A stretch of 9,413 bases of DNA from Pseudomonadota bacterium (lineage in GTDB: Bacteria; Pseudomonadota; Alphaproteobacteria; Rhizobiales; Xanthobacteraceae): positions 1-9,413 of the forward strand of contig JAEWHT010000043.1 of assembly GCA_023387695.1 (NCBI GenBank), written 5' to 3'. Made by a program: the position numbers and the translations under genes. Under the pieces are notes generated by a model that was not told the origin of the DNA, did not search any database, and was given only the letters and a program-made list of their open reading frames with translations. Within the stretch, counting starts at the first letter, position 1; each line of letters opens with the position of its first letter. This document shows positions 5,816 to 9,413 of the stretch, in pieces.

Positions 5816-6280
5816 ATGAAGTGGGATACGCTGGAGGAAGAGCCCTGCTCGCTCTCCCGCACCGTCGCGGTGGTCGGCGACCGCTGGACGCTGTTGATCC
5901 TGCGCGAATGCTTCCTGCGCGTGCGCCGCTTCGAGGCGTTCCAGTCGTCGCTGCAGATCACGCGGCATCTGCTGTCGGAGCGGCTGAAGAAGCTGGTGCG
6001 CTTCGGTATCCTGCGCCGCGTGCCCTACTCCGAGGCGCCGAAGCGCTACGAATACATTCTCACGCAGAAGGGTCTCGACCTCTATCCCATCATCATGGCG
6101 ATGGTGCATTGGGGCGACACCCACATGGGCGACGAGCGCGGCCGGCCGCTGCTGCACGAGCACAAGAACTGCGGCAAGCTGTTCGATCCGGTGATGGTGT
6201 GCTCGGAATGCGGCGAGCCGCTAAATGCCAAACAGGTGCATGTGCATCCGGGGCCAGGACGGAAGGAGGCCGTGGGGTGA
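5816..6280 (+). CDS. HxlR-family winged-helix transcriptional regulator with C-terminal Cys cluster
   Basis: 154 residues. The N-terminus PCSLSRTVAVVGDRWTLLILREC is the HxlR signature, with Cys11 at the position used for thiol or electrophile sensing in characterised members such as HypR and YodB. The recognition helix region is QITRHLLSERLKKLVRFGILRR (47-68), followed by the wing (RVPYSEAPKRYEYILTQKG). Unlike short family members it has a C-terminal extension with His114, His116, Cys119, Cys129 and Cys132 (NCGKLF...CSECGEPL), which looks like a zinc-ribbon remnant and could bind metal. The ATG is preceded by GGAGAGG. It is divergent from the dehydrogenase/nitronate monooxygenase pair, so it likely controls them and itself through the repeats at 5708 and 5747. 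Confidence 0.92.
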   Translation: MKWDTLEEEPCSLSRTVAVVGDRWTLLILRECFLRVRRFEAFQSSLQITRHLLSERLKKLVRFGILRRVPYSEAPKRYEYILTQKGLDLYPIIMAMVHWGDTHMGDERGRPLLHEHKNCGKLFDPVMVCSECGEPLNAKQVHVHPGPGRKEAVG

Positions 6281-6288
6281 GGCCTCCT
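6264..6288. terminator. Stem-loop across the HxlR stop codon
   Basis: AGGAGGCC (6264-6271) and GGCCTCCT (6281-6288) are perfect complements separated by nine bases that include the TGA stop. It sits in the 24-base gap of two convergent genes, a typical place for a two-way terminator, but no T-run follows on either strand. It could instead stabilise the mRNA ends. Confidence 0.4.
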
Positions 6289-6304
6289 ATCCGATACGCG
6301 GCGT

Positions 6305-6679
6305 CTATGCGAAAGGAACGCCATAGTAGGCGTTGATGCCGCGCGTGGCGGCGTCATCGCCCCAATTCCAATCGCTGCGTTCGCCGTATTTCGGCGCGCC
6401 TTCGAGCGACTTCGCGGTGATCCCGGTGACGTAGCCGCCGAGCTCGGTGTCGTATTTCAGCGACTGCCAGGGCAAGGGATAGTGATCGTTGCCGAGACCC
6501 AAAAACCCGCCGAAGCCGAGCACCGCGTAGGACACCTTGCCGCTGACCTTGTCGATCATCACACGCTCGATCGAGCCGATCTTGTTGCGATCCGCACCAT
6601 AGACCGACGTTCCCTCGACCTTGTCGCTACCGATCAATCGGCCCATCTCGCCGCGATCCAGTTCACCTTGATTCAGCAT
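6305..6679 (-). CDS. PRC-barrel domain protein
   Basis: 124 residues. The PRC-barrel core is LIGSDKVEGTSVYGADRNKIGSIERVMIDKVSGKVSYAVLGFGGFLGLGNDHYPLPWQSLKYD (15-77), the usual form in small alphaproteobacterial stress-linked PRC proteins. It ends with an acidic/aromatic tail (SDWNWGDDAATRGINAYYGVPFA). No signal peptide or membrane segment is seen, so it is cytosolic. These proteins are thought to act as adaptor or RNA/protein-binding modules; the partner is unknown. The ATG is preceded by GGAGA about seven bases upstream. A candidate EcfG-type promoter lies at 6721-6745. It converges on the HxlR gene with a 24-base gap. Confidence 0.9.
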   Translation of the reverse strand: MLNQGELDRGEMGRLIGSDKVEGTSVYGADRNKIGSIERVMIDKVSGKVSYAVLGFGGFLGLGNDHYPLPWQSLKYDTELGGYVTGITAKSLEGAPKYGERSDWNWGDDAATRGINAYYGVPFA

Positions 6680-6720
6680 GTCGGTTCTCCACTCAGCCAG
6701 TGTGTAGTGTGTGAGGGGTC

Positions 6721-6745
6721 AACCGGACGCGATGACGATCGTTCC
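6721..6745 (-). promoter_or_regulatory. Candidate EcfG-type promoter of the PRC-barrel gene
   Basis: On the minus strand GGAAC (complement of 6741-6745), 16 bases, then GGTT (complement of 6721-6724). The EcfG general-stress consensus in alphaproteobacteria is GGAAC-N16/17-CGTT; one base of the -10 differs. It lies 42 bases before the start codon, a suitable distance. Confidence 0.45.
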
Positions 6746-6788
6746 TGGAAGCTGGCGCTTGCGCGAATTCGCCTCAGGCCAGCGAGCG

Positions 6789-6983
6789 TCAGGCTTGACG
6801 CGCAGCTCCGCTGCCCGGCATCAGAAAATCATGCATCTCGGCAGCAGCCTGAAGCCGCTCGATGCGCGTCGCAATTGCGTCGCGTTCGACGCCGCGAGGC
6901 AGGTTCGACATCTCGTGCTCGAGCCGCAGCTTCTGCGCTTCGAGACGTTGTTCGAATGTGTGGGGCTCAGATCGTTTTCGCAT
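6789..6983 (-). CDS. Small hypothetical protein, Bradyrhizobium-type (64 aa)
   Basis: 64 residues starting MRKRSEPHTFEQRLEAQKLR. It is charged, predicted almost wholly helical, with heptad-like Leu spacing through QRLEAQKLRLEHEMSNLPRGVERDAIATRIERL, and ends in a short Gly/Ala tail. I recall closely similar small proteins being common in Bradyrhizobium with no known function. The ATG (complement of 6981-6983) was chosen over longer in-frame extensions because AAGGA sits about eight bases upstream and the family starts here. Its start lies inside the end of the preceding 52-residue gene (17-base overlap), which points to translational coupling. No signal peptide or membrane segment. Confidence 0.78.
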   Translation of the reverse strand: MRKRSEPHTFEQRLEAQKLRLEHEMSNLPRGVERDAIATRIERLQAAAEMHDFLMPGSGAARQA

Positions 6984-7125
6984 CGTCTGTCCTTGGTGGT
7001 TGAAGGCCGGGGCTGTTGGCCCAGCGCTCGACTTGATCGATGACCCTCTGGTGGCTCGGACGCACCGGCTTCGGTCCTTCGGGCTCATCGGATAGCTTGC
7101 GGGGCAACCTGACTTCCTCCGTCAT
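6967..7125 (-). CDS. Small hypothetical protein (52 aa), first gene of a coupled pair
   Basis: 52 residues from the ATG at the complement of 7123-7125, preceded by AAAGGGAG. A longer frame back to 7173 exists but lacks a ribosome site. The sequence MTEEVRLPRKLSDEPEGPKP is followed by VRPSHQRVIDQVERWANSPGLQPP: a Pro-rich, probably disordered N-terminus and a short amphipathic helix. No known domain is recognised. It overlaps the next gene (start 6983) by 17 bases, so the two form one transcript. Upstream there is a candidate EcfG-type promoter at 7178-7203 arranged back to back with that of the RHH regulator. Confidence 0.7.
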   Translation of the reverse strand: MTEEVRLPRKLSDEPEGPKPVRPSHQRVIDQVERWANSPGLQPPRTDDAKTI

Positions 7126-7177
7126 GGCATTCTCCCTTTCCAAGAGAATGCGCGATGGCGGGAGTCGTTTCAATATT

Positions 7178-7203
7178 AACGTATTGATTTCGCTATACTT
7201 TCC
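7178..7203 (-). promoter_or_regulatory. Candidate EcfG-type promoter of the 52/64-aa gene pair
   Basis: On the minus strand GGAAA (complement of 7199-7203), 17 bases, CGTT (complement of 7178-7181). One base of the -35 differs from GGAAC. It lies about 53 bases before the ATG. Its -35 is only 30 bases from the -35 of the + strand promoter at 7234, so the two make a compact divergent pair. Confidence 0.45.
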
Positions 7204-7233
7204 TACTCATTTGGAGATTCTTTCGGCTTTTGT

Positions 7234-7258
7234 GGAACCCCAGCCAAACTCGTTCGTT
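7234..7258 (+). promoter_or_regulatory. Perfect EcfG-type promoter of the RHH regulator gene
   Basis: GGAAC (7234-7238), 16 bases, CGTT (7255-7258) is an exact match to the alphaproteobacterial EcfG consensus, 40 bases upstream of the ATG at 7298. The -10 overlaps the left end of the palindrome at 7256-7274. Confidence 0.62.
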
Positions 7259-7274
7259 GAGTAAATTACTCAAC
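7256..7274. promoter_or_regulatory. Palindromic operator overlapping the -10 of the RHH gene
   Basis: GTTGAGTAAATTACTCAAC is a 19-base palindrome, perfect apart from its central base, covering the -10 and the expected transcription start of the RHH regulator gene. RHH proteins bind such sites as dimers or tetramers and commonly repress themselves. A partial match (TACTCA, 7203-7208) lies 50 bases upstream. The core GAGTAA-W-TTACTC recurs at 3778-3794. Confidence 0.6.
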
Positions 7275-7297
7275 ATGCACATTTAGCGTGGTCTACC

Positions 7298-7546
7298 ATG
7301 AACGACCTTCGCGCCGAGCGCCTCCAGGTCATGCTCTCGCCGGAAGAACTGGCCGCCGTTGATGATTTCCGGTTCAAACATCGCATGCCGACCCGAGCGG
7401 CAGCGGTGCGCGAATTGCTCAAGTTCGGACTGGCCGCCGCTGGCGTCGATGCCGGAGCCGGCGTGAAGTCGAGCAGCTTCGGCGTATTCGGCCGCGGCCC
7501 CGACGGGCATACTGACGGCGGCGCCGAGGGCGGCAACGAAGACTGA
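7298..7546 (+). CDS. Ribbon-helix-helix (CopG/Arc-type) DNA-binding protein
   Basis: 82 residues. The RHH domain fills the first half: beta strand ERLQVMLS (7-14), helix A PEELAAVDDFRFKHRM (15-30), then PTRAAAVRELLKFGLAAAG (31-49) with the Thr-Arg-Ala-Ala-Ala-Val-Arg helix-B start typical of the fold. The second half is Gly/Asp-rich and probably disordered. As an RHH dimer it would place its strand residues in the DNA major groove. No toxin gene follows, so an antitoxin role is unlikely; it is more like a stand-alone regulator. No clear Shine-Dalgarno sequence precedes the ATG. Context points to stress induction through the EcfG-type promoter and self-repression through the palindrome at 7256-7274. 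Confidence 0.85.
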   Translation: MNDLRAERLQVMLSPEELAAVDDFRFKHRMPTRAAAVRELLKFGLAAAGVDAGAGVKSSSFGVFGRGPDGHTDGGAEGGNED

Positions 7547-7570
7547 TCCGGCCGCCTCACAACTACAAAA

Positions 7571-7599
7571 CGGCCCCGGCACGGGGAGTGCCAGGGCCG
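7571..7599 (-). terminator. Terminator hairpin between convergent genes
   Basis: CGGCCCCGGCAC (7571-7582) and GTGCCAGGGCCG (7588-7599) pair over 12 positions with one mismatch around a 5-base loop. On the minus strand the stem is followed by TTTTGT, so it best fits termination of the 68-residue gene; on the + strand it follows the RHH stop by 24 bases but lacks a T-run. Confidence 0.7.
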
Positions 7600-7609
7600 C
7601 TCTTGGAGA

Positions 7610-7670
7610 TTGCTTCCGGAGCACCGGGGGCATGTCACCGGAGGCAACCTATCGACTCCTCGCAAGAGGA
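7610..7670. repeat. Two further stem-loops in the convergent spacer
   Basis: TTGCTTCCGG (7610-7619) pairs with CCGGAGGCAA (7638-7647) with one G-T wobble, and TCCTC (7657-7661) pairs with GAGGA (7666-7670) around a GCAA loop. With the terminator hairpin this gives three stems in a row in a 140-base spacer. No T-runs follow these two. They may cap mRNA ends or belong to a small RNA. Confidence 0.35.
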
Positions 7671-7686
7671 TTCGTTCCTCGCGAAA

Positions 7687-7893
7687 TCAACCGCTAGGCG
7701 CAGCGCCGGAATCATCCGGTGTCATGCCTGAGCCCGGCGTCTTGCTGTCATCATTCAGCTTGGGATCACGCGTCGCCTCACGCGACGGCGAACCTTTCTG
7801 GTCCGTCTTGTGCACGGTCTGCGCGCGTTCCTTATCGCGCGGTTGATCCTCGGCGCGCTTGTCTTTGACGATGCCGTGGTCGGAATGTGCCAT
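7687..7893 (-). CDS. Small hydrophilic, disordered protein (68 aa)
   Basis: 68 residues from the ATG at the complement of 7891-7893, preceded by GAGAGGA; the longer frame to 7944 runs through a hairpin and the proposed promoter and is rejected. The sequence (MAHSDHGIVKDKRAEDQPRD, then repeated Lys/Asp/Arg/Ser/Thr and a Pro/Gly-rich tail) has almost no large hydrophobic residues, so it is probably unfolded, like hydrophilin-type stress proteins. No domain is recognised. A candidate EcfG-type promoter lies 37 bases upstream and a good terminator follows the stop. It is convergent with the RHH gene and downstream of the 43-residue gene on the same strand. Confidence 0.78.
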   Translation of the reverse strand: MAHSDHGIVKDKRAEDQPRDKERAQTVHKTDQKGSPSREATRDPKLNDDSKTPGSGMTPDDSGAAPSG

Positions 7894-7912
7894 GATGTCC
7901 TCTCGCCTCTTC

Positions 7913-7946
7913 CGATGCCTCGGAGCGCTTACGCTCCGCGGCATCG
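7913..7946. repeat. 15-bp hairpin overlapping the promoter of the 68-aa gene
   Basis: CGATGCCTCGGAGCG (7913-7927) and CGCTCCGCGGCATCG (7932-7946) pair with one mismatch around a 4-base loop. No T-run follows on the minus strand, so it is not a standard terminator for the 43-residue gene that ends at 7978. It covers the -10 and spacer of the proposed promoter at 7930-7954 and could be an operator or an mRNA end element. Confidence 0.5.
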
Positions 7947-7954
7947 AATGTTCC
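7930..7954 (-). promoter_or_regulatory. Candidate EcfG-type promoter of the 68-aa gene
   Basis: On the minus strand GGAAC (complement of 7950-7954), 16 bases, CGTA (complement of 7930-7933): a perfect -35 and one mismatch in the -10. It lies 37 bases before the ATG at 7893. The hairpin at 7913-7946 overlaps it. Confidence 0.42.
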
Positions 7955-7977
7955 TGTGAGCGCGAGAGGCAGCAGTG

Positions 7978-8109
7978 CTAAGTGTGCGCTGCGTGCACCA
8001 TCACAGATGCATTCTCCTGATGCACCTGCCGGACCGTCGTCACCGTGGCGAACGCGACCGAGACGCCAAAGGCAAGAATGAGTGAGAAAAGTGCCAGACG
8101 TGGAGCCAT
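7978..8109 (-). CDS. Very small membrane or secreted peptide (43 aa)
   Basis: A 43-codon gene, ATG at the complement of 8107-8109 and TAG at 7978-7980. It has the strongest ribosome site in the window, AAGGAGG eight bases before the ATG. The protein begins MAPRLALFSLILAFGVSVAF and continues ATVTTVRQVHQENASVMVHAAHT. It has one hydrophobic segment (about residues 5-21) after a single Arg, then a short polar, His-containing tail. AFA|TV could be a signal-peptidase site, leaving a peptide of about 22 residues, or the segment may stay as a membrane anchor. No family is recognised. It lies between the 64-residue gene (ending at 8229) and the 68-residue gene, all on the same strand. Confidence 0.72.
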   Translation of the reverse strand: MAPRLALFSLILAFGVSVAFATVTTVRQVHQENASVMVHAAHT

Positions 8110-8228
8110 CGCAAATCCTCCTTCTGGATTCAAAATATCAACGCGATCGACTATTCCTGGATGATCGTTGATTGGTGCCGCTCATTCCGTGAGCCGGCTC
8201 ACACACAGAGTTACGAAAACGAGAGTGC
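8110..8228 (-). other. Leader/intergenic region of the 43-aa gene with two palindromes
   Basis: This gap holds GTGAGCCGGCTCAC (8189-8202), a perfect 14-base palindrome with no loop that looks like an operator, and an imperfect inverted repeat (ATCAACGCGATC 8137-8148 with GATCGTTGAT 8163-8172, a 2-base bulge) that would form a hairpin in the leader of the 43-residue gene. No convincing -35/-10 pair was found. Confidence 0.4.
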
Positions 8229-8423
8229 TCAGGTCGCCTGGCTATGCAGGATGCTGACCCTGACTGGCGGGACTTCGCCATCGAGCCAGTCCTGCTCTTT
8301 CGCCAAGGCCGTCCAGGCATCCGCCATCCGCGAGATGCGATTGTAGGCGGGTTGTCCTTCCGAGCGCTCGGCCAGTTGCAGGCAGTTCTCGGCGTTATCC
8401 CTGAATATGTCTGACTGTTTCAT
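8229..8423 (-). CDS. Small helical protein, Bradyrhizobium-type (64 aa)
   Basis: 64 residues starting MKQSDIFRDNAENCLQLAER, continuing SEGQPAYNRISRMADAWTALAKEQDWLDGE and ending VPPVRVSILHSQAT. I recall similar short proteins (MKQSDIFRENAENC...W.ALA.EQDWLDGE) as frequent in Bradyrhizobium and relatives, function unknown. Two predicted helices with an Asp/Glu-Trp-rich second half; no signal peptide, cytosolic. The ATG at the complement of 8421-8423 is preferred over an in-frame TTG two codons upstream; neither has a good ribosome site. It is divergent from the DUF4142-like gene; the 95-base gap contains a small GGGG/CCCC hairpin (8435-8448) but no promoter I can assign. Confidence 0.78.
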   Translation of the reverse strand: MKQSDIFRDNAENCLQLAERSEGQPAYNRISRMADAWTALAKEQDWLDGEVPPVRVSILHSQAT

Positions 8424-8518
8424 GAACAAGATCTGGGGACGGAACCCCTGCCCCGCAACCGCTCTTACTGAAACGTAACTTTCCCGGAACTTTGCACGTC
8501 ACAGGTCATTGAATATCC

Positions 8519-9031
8519 ATGCGGATACTCGTCGCAATCGTACTGGCCTTCATCAGCACGGCGGCACTTGCCGACAGCACGGGCGAGCGGATGAACAGCG
8601 ACCGCTCGCCAAATGCAACGGACGTCATCAGCGGCCTCTACGCCTTTAGTCGCTTCCAGCAGGGCCTCCTGGAGAGCACCGACTTGAAGGGGAATACGGA
8701 GGTCAAGAACCTCGCCGCGCTTCGCGCCGAAGAGGCAGCCAAGCGCGACAAGGCGCTGAAGCAGATTCAGGACACGATAGGCACAGAGCCGCGCGTCAGC
8801 AAGACGACTTCAGCCGTCACAAGCCTCACCGAACCCGATGATGCGGAAGGGCCGGCCTATGTCAGGTCATTCTATGCGGCGCAAATTCCCGAGTACGAAT
8901 CCACGATCGCCCTGCTCGAGCGCTATCTGAAGATGCCCGATAATTCCGCGCTCGCAGCTTTCACGCGCGAGCACCTCCCGGTGCTGCGCGCGCAGTTGAA
9001 GGACGCCGAACGCACGATGGCTGACAAGTAG
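8519..9031 (+). CDS. Secreted DUF4142-like protein
   Basis: 170 residues. The signal peptide is MRILVAIVLAFISTAALADS, cleaved at ALA|DS near residue 18, so it is periplasmic. The mature part is mostly helical. The segment AYVRSFYAAQIPEYESTIALLERYLKMPDNSALAAFTREHLPVLRAQLKDAERTM (113-167) resembles the second half of DUF4142 (ferritin-like helical bundle): aromatic-rich helix, ALLERY, then HLPVLRxxL. The first half is divergent (SRFQQGLLESTDLKGNTEVKNLAALRAEEAAKRDKAL), so membership is likely but not certain. DUF4142 proteins are often stress- or nodulation-linked in rhizobia, with no proven biochemistry. The ATG is adopted because the signal peptide starts there; the ribosome site is poor. A weak stem (CCGGGA 9035-9040 with TCCCGG 9060-9065) follows the stop. 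Confidence 0.78.
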   Translation: MRILVAIVLAFISTAALADSTGERMNSDRSPNATDVISGLYAFSRFQQGLLESTDLKGNTEVKNLAALRAEEAAKRDKALKQIQDTIGTEPRVSKTTSAVTSLTEPDDAEGPAYVRSFYAAQIPEYESTIALLERYLKMPDNSALAAFTREHLPVLRAQLKDAERTMADK

Positions 9032-9334
9032 CAGCCGGGACGGCTAACCAGGCTTTCCCTCCCGGTCTTTGCGGGCGCTGTCCGGGCGTTCCCAAGCCGA
9101 TCGCCAGGAGTTTCAGAACGGGAACACTGCCGCCCCCTCCTAAGGGTTGAGAATTTTTATGTTTTCGGATGGAACTCTCGACAACCTTCGCAGTTAGTTT
9201 CGCCGGGCTGAGCACGACAAGTTCCATTTCCTCGCGTCGCAACCTTGGCGCTTGATTTCGAATTTGGCTGACGCTCTAGTTTGATCAATTGCGTCGTGCC
9301 TTCGGATTCGGCTGGCGCTTGCGGGGGAATTAGT
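9032..9334. other. Non-coding stretch before the last gene
   Basis: 303 bases with no convincing gene. It holds the weak stem just after the preceding stop, an AT-rich patch (9150-9165), a loose EcfG-like motif on the + strand, GGAAC (9171-9175)-N16-AGTT (9192-9195), about 140 bases before the next ATG, and an isolated TTGATCAA (9281-9288). Short antisense frames here lack ribosome sites and look random. Confidence 0.4.
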
Positions 9335-9413
9335 ATGAGCGACCTCGATTCCGGAACAGCATCACGCTCCGGTCGTCGCGTCTCGAAACCCAAACCCAAC
9401 GGCACGTCAGAGC
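9335..9413 (+). CDS. Start of an unidentified gene, cut by the window end
   Basis: ATG at 9335 preceded by GGGGGA eight bases upstream, then 26 codons open to the end: MSDLDSGTASRSGRRVSKPK and PNGTSE. The fragment is polar, Ser/Arg/Lys-rich and probably disordered, as in many N-terminal tails. It is too short to name a family. The good ribosome site and the lack of any other use for this stretch support it, but it could still be a chance frame. Confidence 0.45.
   Translation, partial: MSDLDSGTASRSGRRVSKPKPNGTSE

Noticed and set aside
5821..6336. An alternative 171-codon + strand frame over the HxlR gene
   Set aside because: The HxlR frame starting at 5816 has the full family signature and a ribosome site; the other frame is Arg/Ala-rich noise.
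6482..7003. A 173-codon + strand frame over the PRC-barrel and small genes
   Set aside because: No ribosome site or domain, and it runs through two recognised minus-strand genes and a promoter.
7298..7546. RHH protein as antitoxin of a toxin-antitoxin pair
   Set aside because: No toxin-like gene overlaps or follows on the same strand; the downstream gene is convergent and disordered.
8424..8429. TTG start two codons upstream for the 64-residue gene at 8229-8423
   Set aside because: No ribosome site favours it; the ATG at 8423 matches where I recall similar proteins starting.
8435..8448. GGGG/CCCC hairpin between the divergent genes at 8423 and 8519 as a regulatory element
   Set aside because: A four-base stem is too short to stand out in GC-rich DNA.
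9281..9288. TTGATCAA as a FixK/FNR box
   Set aside because: Those boxes need TTGAT-N4-ATCAA; here the halves are fused with no spacer.

Overview
The window looks like chromosome of a high-GC alphaproteobacterium, most likely Bradyrhizobium or a close relative (Rhodopseudomonas/Nitrobacteraceae). This rests on codon and base composition, on several small proteins and dispersed palindromic repeats of a kind I associate with Bradyrhizobium, and on candidate EcfG-type (general stress sigma factor) promoter motifs. No rRNA, tRNA, CRISPR array, transposase or integrase is visible.

Left part (1-3800). The 3' end of a caspase-like (peptidase C14) gene runs in from the left on the + strand and begins just after where its catalytic cysteine should be. 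It converges on a minus-strand series: a periplasmic protein of unknown function (start 3752), a Tat-exported PhoD-family phosphatase (start 3050) and a DkgB-like aldo/keto reductase (start 1357). A degenerate inverted repeat lies at 443-514. A classic cruciform-type dispersed repeat lies at 3187-3322.

Middle (3860-6280). A minus-strand pair, a short-chain dehydrogenase (TTG start) followed by a nitronate monooxygenase (GTG start), is divergent from an HxlR-family regulator. A perfect inverted repeat fills the spacer of a plausible sigma70 promoter of the dehydrogenase, and a degenerate copy lies nearer the regulator, so the regulator probably controls the pair and itself. The dehydrogenase appears to have lost catalytic Asn, Ser and Tyr and kept only Lys.

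Right part (6305-9413). This is a cluster of small, hydrophilic or secreted proteins: a PRC-barrel protein, an overlapping pair of 52- and 64-residue proteins, a ribbon-helix-helix (RHH) regulator, a 68-residue disordered protein, a 43-residue membrane or secreted peptide, a 64-residue conserved-type protein and a DUF4142-like secreted protein. Four of these transcription units have a GGAAC-N16/17-CGTT-like motif at a sensible distance upstream. The motif is perfect in front of the RHH gene, where a 19-base palindrome overlaps the -10 element. The cluster reads as a small general-stress island with a self-limiting regulator. A related palindrome lies in the leader of the periplasmic-protein gene near 3786, nested inside a stem that would hide that gene's Shine-Dalgarno sequence. 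The most interesting material in the window is therefore regulatory: the RHH promoter/operator, the shared palindrome, the ribosome-site-hiding stems and the HxlR promoter.
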